25,928 nucleotides of DNA from DATFAS01 sp035254305 (lineage in GTDB: Bacteria; Bacillota; Bacilli; Aneurinibacillales; RAOX-1): positions 1 through 25,928 of the forward strand of contig DATFAS010000105.1 in NCBI GenBank assembly GCA_035254305.1, read 5' to 3'. This document shows, piece by piece, positions 6,965-12,758 of this stretch. How positions within the stretch are numbered: the first letter of the stretch is position 1; each line of letters begins with the position of its first letter. Both the position numbers and the translations under genes were made by a program. A model generated the notes under the pieces. It did not search any database and was not told the origin of the DNA. It was given only the letters and a program-made list of their open reading frames with translations.

Positions 6965-7846
6965 TCAAAAAATACTATAACACTTCTCCTGAACACCGTC
7001 CTTAAGTAGCGAATGTTCTCTAATTAAAGATCGCTTAACCATTTTCTCTAGTAGCAAAAACAAGTCAAAATTAGGGTCTGCAATGGAAGGATGGTCTAGG
7101 ATCTCAGCTACTGTCCAAGGAGTATCCTTAGATCTTAAGATATCGAGGACGAACGCCACACAACGTTCCATCATAGACATTACTGCAAAATCAAGTGCTA
7201 ACAAAAGCAACTCTACCCGTTTATCAAGAGGTTCTATAGAGGTTACTAATTCTTCATATAATTTATAGACGGAAGGATCGATCACCTTAATCTGCTCCCA
7301 CACCGTTGTTTCCGGATGTTCTCCCACCCCAAGGATAGCTAGTCTAGCCCAGTGATTAAGGGACTGAAGAATGCTATTAAAAGAGTCCAGAAGATGGCCA
7401 CTACCTAGAAATTCTTTTGCTTCCATGTATTTACGAACAAAGGCAGCAAAATCCAGGAAAATCTTCTTTTTATAGGCAAGTGAGCTTTGATTCTTCATTT
7501 CTCTTCGAAGAGATTCAATTCGCCCCATTGGATCTGCTAATGCCTCTCCAAGCAAAATCCACTGAGTCATCTGCCGATTCCCATCTACTAATATCGATTT
7601 CATTAACTCTTGCTCTCTCACCTTGCGTTTCTCAATCGTCTTTCCGTTCACTTTATAGTAGTTAACAGCATGTCCACTCATAGCTTCTTGGGTAATCACA
7701 AGATATAATTCATCTACTCCATTAATAAATGGACTGTTAGAAGATGAGCAAATCCGAACCAAAGATTCATCCTTACAAATAGAAGATGTTACATGGTGCA
7801 GGCTCATGGAAAACCCCCTTGCCTCAAATAAGTTCTTCAATGTCAT
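6965..7846 (-). CDS. ygxA: Nucleotidyltransferase-like protein YgxA
   Basis: A 293-residue protein resembling YgxA of B. subtilis, which is described as nucleotidyltransferase-like but has no known substrate. The middle and C-terminal parts are the most recognisable: FAAFVRKYMEAKEFL, LQSLNHWARLAI, HPETTVWEQIKVIDPSVYKL and YEELV. The last 60 residues look like a small winged-helix module (VAEILDHPS..LLLEKMVKRSLI). The N-terminal part contains the DELYLVIT strand expected of the nucleotidyltransferase core. The open frame extends 25 codons further, but AAAGGTG precedes the ATG at 7846, and that length fits the family. It is divergent from ygzB; in B. subtilis I recall the two as neighbours. Function unknown. 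Confidence 0.8.
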   Translation of the reverse strand: MTLKNLFEARGFSMSLHHVTSSICKDESLVRICSSSNSPFINGVDELYLVITQEAMSGHAVNYYKVNGKTIEKRKVREQELMKSILVDGNRQMTQWILLGEALADPMGRIESLRREMKNQSSLAYKKKIFLDFAAFVRKYMEAKEFLGSGHLLDSFNSILQSLNHWARLAILGVGEHPETTVWEQIKVIDPSVYKLYEELVTSIEPLDKRVELLLLALDFAVMSMMERCVAFVLDILRSKDTPWTVAEILDHPSIADPNFDLFLLLEKMVKRSLIREHSLLKDGVQEKCYSIF

Positions 7847-7922
7847 TTCTACACCTTTTCCTCTTTTTCCTGCCATATTCATAAATCCTAAGCAGAATTG
7901 ACAAGCTACCCGTTTATCCACT

Positions 7923-7950
7923 AGTATATAGTATGGATTTTCAAGGACAA
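7923..7950 (-). promoter_or_regulatory. Probable promoter of ygxA
   Basis: On the minus strand TTGTCC (7950-7945), 16 bases, TATACT (7928-7923). The spacing is acceptable and the -10 matches five of six. It leaves a leader of about 70 bases before the ATG at 7846. Confidence 0.4.
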
Positions 7951-8008
7951 TTTTGTATCATAATAGATCTGGATTCAAAATAGTAGCTTTCATGGAGGAA
8001 TGTGGCAC

Positions 8009-8368
8009 ATGCTATTCTCAGGTAAATTGAACAAATTACGGAATGTAGCGATGTTGATTTGCTTTTTTGGCATTGGTGTAATGTATGTAGGATATGCCGG
8101 GTTTGCGGGCTTCTTGGGTAGCTTTTTTAATCATTCAACTATTTTTATGTCCGTTTTCCTTGTGTTAGGCTTGTTATTTATTTTTGGTAGTGCCATTTTC
8201 TATATGTTTATAGGTATGCTTTCCTCAAAAGCTCTACAAGTAGAGTGCCCAAGCTGTAAGAAAGTAACGAAGATGGTCGGCAAAGTGGATGATTGTATGT
8301 ATTGTAAGCAAACGATTTCCGTTGATCCTCGTCACGCACCTGGGAATATGGTAGAACAAAAAAATTAA
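8009..8368 (+). CDS. ygzB: DUF2614/UPF0295 membrane zinc-ribbon protein YgzB
   Basis: A 119-residue protein with two membrane helices (about residues 14-35 and 45-70) and a C-terminal zinc-ribbon made by CPSCKKVTKMVGKVDDCMYC, two CxxC pairs. This is the architecture of B. subtilis YgzB (UPF0295), of unknown function. The motif GMLSSKALQVECPSC is typical of the family. An ATG at 8000 is in frame but touches the ribosome binding site GGAGG (7994-7998); the ATG at 8009 has ten bases of spacing and is preferred. The gene ends just before a strong bidirectional terminator. It is the only plus-strand gene between 1.7 and 12.7 kb. Confidence 0.85.
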   Translation: MLFSGKLNKLRNVAMLICFFGIGVMYVGYAGFAGFLGSFFNHSTIFMSVFLVLGLLFIFGSAIFYMFIGMLSSKALQVECPSCKKVTKMVGKVDDCMYCKQTISVDPRHAPGNMVEQKN

Positions 8369-8375
8369 AAATTAA

Positions 8376-8414
8376 AAGACCCGAACACCTATTATATAAG
8401 GTGATTCGGGTCTT
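8376..8414. terminator. Bidirectional terminator between ygzB and the adenosyltransferase gene
   Basis: AAGACCCGAA pairs perfectly with TTCGGGTCTT, and CACCT with AGGTG above a single bulged A; the loop is ATTATATA. T-rich tracts lie on both sides, serving the convergent genes. Confidence 0.9.
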
Positions 8415-8417
8415 CTT

Positions 8418-8966
8418 TTAAACATGCAAGGTTGGTTCTTGTTTACCTAACTTTACATTAACATACCTCGCAACGACAAATAAAAAGTCCGATAAACGGT
8501 TTAAATATTTAATGACAACAGGATTAACTTCATCTACCTCAGCAATTGCCACTGCATGTCTTTCCGCACGTCTAGCCATGGTTCGAGCCACATGTAAAGC
8601 TGCACCAGCAACACTTCCGCCCGGAAGAATAAAGTTAGTCAAAGGAGGCAAGGTTTGATCCAACTGATCAATATTTTCTTCCAGAAATGCCACATCCTCT
8701 TCAACCAACGGCCATCCGACCTTCTTACCAACAGGTGTTGCCAGCTCAGCCCCAACGTGAAATAACTTGGTTTGAATAATATGAAAGATTTCTTGAAGAG
8801 AGTTCCATTCCTCTTCTCTTGGCAGGTTGCTCAATGCTAGACCGATCATGGAATTCGCCTCATCACAGGTACCATATGCTTCTACTCGTATGGAATGCTT
8901 CGGAACACGGTCTCCATAGACAAGACTGGTTTCACCTTTGTCCCCTGATTTCGTATAAATCTTCAT
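8418..8966 (-). CDS. pduO: PduO-type cob(I)alamin adenosyltransferase
   Basis: A 182-residue enzyme that transfers the adenosyl group of ATP to cob(I)alamin to make coenzyme B12 (YvqK-like). The N-terminal ATP loop TKSGDKGETSL, the DEANSMIGLA helix, the RTMARRAERHAV helix and the C-terminal YLNRLSDFLFVVARYVN helix are the family's trimer and active-site elements. It is a single-domain form without the heme-binding C-terminal domain of some PduO proteins. The ATG at 8966 follows AAGGAG. Two small genes lie upstream on the same strand with gaps of 24 and 18 bases, so it is probably the last gene of a three-gene unit. No B12-dependent enzyme gene other than queG is in the window. Confidence 0.93.
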   Translation of the reverse strand: MKIYTKSGDKGETSLVYGDRVPKHSIRVEAYGTCDEANSMIGLALSNLPREEEWNSLQEIFHIIQTKLFHVGAELATPVGKKVGWPLVEEDVAFLEENIDQLDQTLPPLTNFILPGGSVAGAALHVARTMARRAERHAVAIAEVDEVNPVVIKYLNRLSDFLFVVARYVNVKLGKQEPTLHV

Positions 8967-8990
8967 CTCTTTCTCCTTCCCAAAAAGAAA

Positions 8991-9110
8991 CTAATTTTTC
9001 TTTTTTTCAAAGTGCCTTAGTATTAGTTTATATGCTGTGTAGGCAGAAGAAAAGGAGCCAAAGATAAAAAGTGCGGACCAAAATGCTAATTCCCAGCCAG
9101 ACATCGACAT
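8991..9110 (-). CDS. 39-residue single-span membrane protein
   Basis: A short gene translating to MSMSGWELAFWSALFIFGSF, then SSAYTAYKLILRHFEKKKN. One hydrophobic helix (about residues 6-27) is followed by a lysine-rich tail, giving an inside-positive C-terminus. AAGGA precedes the ATG at 9110 by nine bases; a second ATG at 9104 with AGGA five bases before it is an alternative start. It lies 18 bases after the 102-residue protein gene and 24 bases before the adenosyltransferase gene, so the three are very likely co-transcribed. I do not recognise a family. Confidence 0.65.
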   Translation of the reverse strand: MSMSGWELAFWSALFIFGSFSSAYTAYKLILRHFEKKKN

Positions 9111-9128
9111 CCTATCACTTCCTTGCCT

Positions 9129-9437
9129 TCATTTTGTTTCTGGAGGTTCTTGATCATCCTTCTTGTGGATGTTATCTGTATTCTCCTTTTGCTTTTTCTT
9201 TTTATATTCCTCAAGGAGCCTTTGCAGAACATCTTCAGATACCTCCACGAAGTTTTCAAGCTCCTTCATGGTTACTAAGCAATTGTTCTGGCCGTCTATT
9301 GTCGTGAAACGGAATAAAACTTTCCCTCCATGTAAGACATCGGCAACCTCCCAAACAAACTTAGTGCCTGTCTTAAATCGTTTCCCTCGGCCGTAGGTTG
9401 GTTCAAAGGGGCGGAAGTTTTCAACAATCCACATCAT
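9129..9437 (-). CDS. Hypothetical 102-residue protein with charged tail
   Basis: Not recognised. The first 60 residues (ENFRPFEPTYGRGKRFKTGT, then KFVWEVADVLHGGKVLFRFTTIDGQ... in part) look like a small beta-rich domain; the next 20 form a helix (SEDVLQRLLEEYKKKKQ) and the last 20 are polar and probably disordered. No signal peptide or membrane segment, so cytoplasmic. GGGAGG lies five to six bases before the ATG at 9437, with a second ATG directly after it. The ribosome binding site can be closed by a hairpin (9444-9471). It heads the small group that ends with the cobalamin adenosyltransferase gene, but nothing in its sequence ties it to cobalamin. Confidence 0.8.
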   Translation of the reverse strand: MMWIVENFRPFEPTYGRGKRFKTGTKFVWEVADVLHGGKVLFRFTTIDGQNNCLVTMKELENFVEVSEDVLQRLLEEYKKKKQKENTDNIHKKDDQEPPETK

Positions 9438-9443
9438 GGTACC

Positions 9444-9471
9444 CTCCCTTGCTTTTATTTTATGCAGGGAG
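9444..9471 (-). promoter_or_regulatory. Hairpin that can mask the 9437 ribosome binding site
   Basis: In the minus-strand RNA CTCCCTGC (9471-9464) can pair with GC-A-AGGGAG (9452-9444), with one bulge and an A-rich loop. The 3' arm is the Shine-Dalgarno sequence of the gene starting at 9437. Read on the plus strand the same repeat is followed by five T, so a plus-strand terminator is the alternative reading, but there is no plus-strand gene to end here. Confidence 0.4.
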
Positions 9472-9511
9472 TTTTTCCAATTCTATACCATAAACAAAAT
9501 TTAAGTAGGCT

Positions 9512-10297
9512 TTAGGAACCAGCCCCACGATAATTGCGTATACCCAAATTCCACACAAACACACCAATCGAGAAAAAGACAATCCCCACTACAGGAGTAA
9601 GCCAAACGAAAAGAGAGAGATCTGTTCTTCCAAGGAAGTAAGCAGATGGATAAACTCCAACAAAGGCAAAAGGGAGAATCCATGTTAGCAAGAATCGAAT
9701 AGCCTTATTATAGATATCGATGGGATAACGACCATAATTTTGTATATTCCAAATCATAGGTGAAATTCCTGTTTTGGAATCCGTAAAAAAACCTAAAGCT
9801 GCAATAGCGGTGTACACCCCTCCATAAACTAAGGTTCCAGACAACACAAGCCCAATAAAAACCATAGGATCATACCAAGCCCAGGAAAGGTGCAGTTGGA
9901 CAGCAGCATATCCCATAATAATTAAGCCAGTTACAGCGCCAGCCATAGACTCAGGATCCATCGTTTCAAGCATCACTTGGAACAAATGATAAGCAGGTCG
10001 TGTCAAAACTCTGTCCATTTCTCCTTTAATAATGTAGCGTTCCTGAAAATCCCACATATTAAAAAACGTCGAAAAAACTGCGTAAGGAATAAGGAAAAAA
10101 CCATAAATAAAAATAATTTCGTCCCTACTCCAGCCTTTAATTAAGCTAGTATGCTGAAAAACAACAATAATAAAGACTAAATTGACAACTTGAAAAATAA
10201 AATTAGAAAGCAATTCATTTAATAGGTCCATTCGATACTCTAGCTTGGTCTTTAGGTATTGTTTAAAGTAATTCCAAAATAGTGTTACGTAAAACAT
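9512..10297 (-). CDS. ABC-2 family transporter permease
   Basis: A 261-residue membrane protein of the ABC-2 / DUF990 type with about six hydrophobic segments. The characteristic loop MWDFQERYIIKGEMDRVLTRP follows the second helix, a feature of this permease family. It is the second, non-identical permease of a three-gene export system, so the membrane part is probably a heterodimer. The ATG at 10297 is two bases after the upstream permease's stop codon, and its ribosome binding site AGGGGGA lies inside that gene's last codons; translation is therefore coupled. Substrate unknown; related systems are often annotated as multidrug or antibiotic exporters, which I cannot confirm. Confidence 0.85.
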   Translation of the reverse strand: MFYVTLFWNYFKQYLKTKLEYRMDLLNELLSNFIFQVVNLVFIIVVFQHTSLIKGWSRDEIIFIYGFFLIPYAVFSTFFNMWDFQERYIIKGEMDRVLTRPAYHLFQVMLETMDPESMAGAVTGLIIMGYAAVQLHLSWAWYDPMVFIGLVLSGTLVYGGVYTAIAALGFFTDSKTGISPMIWNIQNYGRYPIDIYNKAIRFLLTWILPFAFVGVYPSAYFLGRTDLSLFVWLTPVVGIVFFSIGVFVWNLGIRNYRGAGS

Positions 10298-10299
10298 GC

Positions 10300-11094
10300 T
10301 TATCCCCCTTGAACGACAAGGATTTTCTTTGCTTTGATCCACATAATCTGAATAGGTAAAAGTAACAGGACAATCCAAATAAGTTGGATGAACAATGCGT
10401 GTCCAATATTTTGCCCCCCAATAGCTTCTGAAAAAATCATACCTGGAAGATAGCTAATTCCTTGGAAAGGGAGGTACTGCAGGATGGCTTGAGCCCACCC
10501 TGGATAGAAGCTAATAGGTAGAATGAGTCCTGAAAACAGGTCTACGATTACTCTTTTTGCACGCATAATTCCATCATTGTTTAATAAAAAGAAGGAGAGA
10601 ATTCCAGTGATCAGATTAATTTGAGTATTAATAATGAAGCTAAGAATCAGGCTCATCCCATACCAAAGATATGTATTCACATGTTGGGGAAAATGAATAG
10701 GAAAGAATAAGGCTACAATAAACATTCCTGGAACTGAGAAGAACAACAGTCGAAAAATCCCTTCACCAAGCGCTTGCATCGTTTTGACTGTTAAGTAGTT
10801 GTAGGGTCGAATCATCTCAATAGCTACTCGTCCATCCTTGATTTCCAATGCCATCTCACGATCGATATTATTAAAATAAAATGCTCTTGCCATCCAAGAA
10901 ATCGCAACATAAGTTGTCATCTGTGTAGGGGTAAGCCCGCCCATAGAGTTCTGGCCACTGTAGATTGCATTCCACAAAAAATAATAGGCCCCAATGTTTA
11001 TACTATAAACGACTATGCCAGAGTAATAATTTACCCGATAGGCAAGCATCATTAAGAAACGAATCCGAATCATCTCAAAATACATGCTAGACAT
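10300..11094 (-). CDS. ABC-2 family transporter permease
   Basis: A 264-residue polytopic membrane protein with about six membrane segments (for example SGIVVYSINIGAYYFLWNAI and LIWIVLLLLPIQIMWI). The loop EIKDGRVAIEMIRPYNYL matches the position of the corresponding loop in its partner (9512-10297), so the two permeases are probably paralogues. AAGGGG is seven bases before the ATG at 11094, which overlaps the end of the ATPase gene by eight bases (11087-11094). A longer open frame exists upstream but lies inside the ATPase gene and has no ribosome binding site. Exported substrate unknown. Confidence 0.85.
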   Translation of the reverse strand: MSSMYFEMIRIRFLMMLAYRVNYYSGIVVYSINIGAYYFLWNAIYSGQNSMGGLTPTQMTTYVAISWMARAFYFNNIDREMALEIKDGRVAIEMIRPYNYLTVKTMQALGEGIFRLLFFSVPGMFIVALFFPIHFPQHVNTYLWYGMSLILSFIINTQINLITGILSFFLLNNDGIMRAKRVIVDLFSGLILPISFYPGWAQAILQYLPFQGISYLPGMIFSEAIGGQNIGHALFIQLIWIVLLLLPIQIMWIKAKKILVVQGG

Positions 11095-12094
11095 GGGCAA
11101 ACCCCTTTTGATAGATTTTTTGCACGATTTCCTCTGTACTAGTTTCCTCAACACGTAAATCCTTGACATCTAGTTTAGCTACGATATTAGATAGCAAATC
11201 TGATACTGTGATCGTAGAATCTTGAAGAATAGCTCTGTATTTAACCGGGTTCTCCTGTTCCCAAACAACCGGAAGTTGCTTCGTTAATGCATACAGCTCC
11301 TCTTGACCAACTTGATATGTGAACTCAATAATAATTATTTTGCCACCTGCCCAATCCTCTCTTAAATCCTGAAGTGCACCATCATAAATAATTTTTCCTT
11401 CATCTAACATAACCACTCGTGAGCATAGTGCTTCAATATCTGCTAAATCATGTGTAGTAAGTAAGATGGTTGTACCATATCTCACATTCAATTCCTTAAG
11501 GAAGTCACGAATTTTAAGTTTAACCAGTACATCTAACCCAATTGTCGGTTCATCTAAGAACAACAATGGCGGATTATGAATAAGGGCAGCTGCCAACTCA
11601 CATCTCATGCGCTGACCTAAGCTTAATTTACGAACCGGTCGATTTAATAGGTCTTCAATCTCTAGAATATCAATCACTTCACCCATGTGATCCCTATACA
11701 TTTCATCCGATATCTGATAAACCTTCTTAAGTAACCGAAAACTCTCTTGAACGGCTATATCCCACCATAGCTGGCTCCGTTGTCCAAAAACAACGCCAAT
11801 CGTACGGACAAATTCCTCCCTCTGTTTATGCGGGTCCATCCCATTCACTCGAATAAAGCCAGAGGTAGGTTGTAGAATTCCTGTTAACATTTTAATAGTA
11901 GTAGACTTTCCGGCGCCATTCTCTCCTATATAACCAACCATTTCCCCCTTCTTTACATGAAAGCTTATTTCATCGACCGCACGCATAGTTGTATACTCTC
12001 GAGAAATTAAATCTCTTATAGCCCCCTTAAGACCTGCACGACTACGATAAGAATTAAATTGTTTGGTTAAATTTTTCACTTCAATACTAAGCAT
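11087..12094 (-). CDS. ABC transporter ATP-binding protein
   Basis: A 335-residue ATPase of the ABC-2 exporter type. Walker A is GENGAGKST (residues 57-65), the signature is LSLGQRMR, Walker B is LLFLDEPTIGLD and the switch histidine is in TTHD. The last 90 residues, after the nucleotide-binding domain, form the C-terminal extension common in this exporter group. AGAGAGGAACAGT precedes the ATG at 12094. It is the first gene of the operon and overlaps the first permease gene by eight bases. One ATPase with two different permeases implies a 2+1+1 complex in the membrane. Confidence 0.93.
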   Translation of the reverse strand: MLSIEVKNLTKQFNSYRSRAGLKGAIRDLISREYTTMRAVDEISFHVKKGEMVGYIGENGAGKSTTIKMLTGILQPTSGFIRVNGMDPHKQREEFVRTIGVVFGQRSQLWWDIAVQESFRLLKKVYQISDEMYRDHMGEVIDILEIEDLLNRPVRKLSLGQRMRCELAAALIHNPPLLFLDEPTIGLDVLVKLKIRDFLKELNVRYGTTILLTTHDLADIEALCSRVVMLDEGKIIYDGALQDLREDWAGGKIIIIEFTYQVGQEELYALTKQLPVVWEQENPVKYRAILQDSTITVSDLLSNIVAKLDVKDLRVEETSTEEIVQKIYQKGFAHV

Positions 12095-12194
12095 ACTGTT
12101 CCTCTCTTTAAACCGATCTTCTCTTATTTTTCACATGTTCTCCTAATTATCTTCACTTATGATACAGGAAATACATCTTTTTTTGGAGGATTAT

Positions 12195-12248
12195 ATGAAA
12201 CAGTGTTTGTCGAAAAATGTTATCTTAAGTTGTAAAATCATTCGCTAA
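12195..12248 (+). CDS. Possible 17-residue leader peptide
   Basis: ATG at 12195 follows GGAGG with five bases of spacing. The product would be MKQCLSKNVILSCKIIR, a short basic peptide with two cysteines. It is about 510 bases before gltB, far for a classical attenuator peptide, and no terminator directly follows. It could be a chance match in AT-rich DNA. Confidence 0.2.
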   Translation: MKQCLSKNVILSCKIIR

Positions 12249-12496
12249 ATTGAATACTTATGCAATTCCTGCGATTATAGCTGTTTATTAAGCTCTTTTT
12301 TAATCTATATAATTTGTAAATTGGCTATTACCTGAAAACCTTTCCAAATCCTTTATTTCACTTACAATTGTGGTTTTCTCCCCTTTACTCGATTTTTAAA
12401 TAAATACGAATAATAATCTATAAATATAACTAAAAGGTTCGTGACACGGGTATATTTTGGATTTAACAGAAGTTGCAGTAAATTCTATAAAATAAA

Positions 12497-12510
12497 TAAA
12501 AACGCTTACA
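12497..12510 (+). promoter_or_regulatory. Catabolite-responsive-element-like site
   Basis: TAAAAACGCTTACA matches the cre consensus TGWAANCGNTNWCA at every position except the second. It lies about 250 bases before gltB and just upstream of a TATAAT (12516-12521). CcpA control of glutamate synthase would be physiologically sensible, but one match of this length is weak evidence. Confidence 0.35.
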
Positions 12511-12666
12511 TCATGTATAATTAATCAATTGCTTATTGTGTCGAAAGATAAATCGTGATATCCTATTAATAATTTTAATTTGTGATGTAATACTGAATTT
12601 TTCCCATCTTTTTATCACATTTTTTTTACCATCAAGTTGCATAGTTCCTTTTTGAGCTATCCTTGA

Positions 12667-12672
12667 TATAAT
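12667..12672 (+). promoter_or_regulatory. Probable -10 element of gltB
   Basis: TATAAT with the 17-base-upstream hexamer GTTCCT, a poor -35. A perfect -10 without a good -35 is usual for promoters that need an activator. Transcription would begin near 12679, leaving an 80-base leader. Confidence 0.45.
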
Positions 12673-12676
12673 TAAT

Positions 12677-12707
12677 CAGAAAGTTATAAACACAGATAGG
12701 CTTTCTG
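12677..12707 (+). promoter_or_regulatory. Stem-loop at the 5' end of the gltB leader
   Basis: CAGAAAG (12677-12683) pairs with CTTTCTG (12701-12707) across a 17-base loop. A pyrimidine-rich stretch (TTCTTTCTTTATTTTT) follows. It could stabilise the mRNA 5' end or act as a weak attenuator. Confidence 0.35.
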
Positions 12708-12727
12708 TTCTTTCTTTATTTTTAGAT

Positions 12728-12758
12728 AGGAGGTGACGGTCAGGAAACTGACCTTATT
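12728..12758 (+). promoter_or_regulatory. gltB ribosome binding site with an intervening hairpin
   Basis: AGGAGGTGA (12728-12736) is a near-perfect Shine-Dalgarno sequence, but the ATG is 25 bases after AGGAGG. The gap contains GGTCAG-GAAA-CTGACC (12738-12753), a six-pair stem capped by a GNRA tetraloop. Removing the 16 hairpin bases leaves nine bases (TGAC plus TTATT), an ideal spacing. No other in-frame ATG, GTG or TTG lies at normal distance. Hairpin-bridged initiation is known for phage T4 genes 38 and 25. Confidence 0.7.

Larger units (their letters stand above)
12095..12758. other. AT-rich intergenic region upstream of glutamate synthase
   Basis: 664 bases separate two divergent units, the ABC-2 operon (minus) and gltB (plus). 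No long open frame is present. Seen in it: a 17-codon open frame with a good ribosome binding site (12195-12248), a catabolite-box-like 14-mer (12497-12510), TGTGAT and ATCACA 27 bases apart followed by eight T (12581-12627), a TATAAT (12667-12672), a stem-loop near the presumed transcription start (12677-12707) and the unusual ribosome binding site (12728-12758). No T-box or other riboswitch that I recognise. Confidence 0.6.

Noticed and set aside
12420..12460. Sigma-B-type promoter (GGGTAT near 12448)
   Set aside because: No GTTTAA-like -35 at 13-15 bases upstream.
12581..12627. TGTGAT/ATCACA repeat followed by eight T as a terminator or TnrA/GlnR site
   Set aside because: The loop of 27 bases is too large for a convincing terminator, and the spacing does not match the TGTNA-N7-TNACA box.
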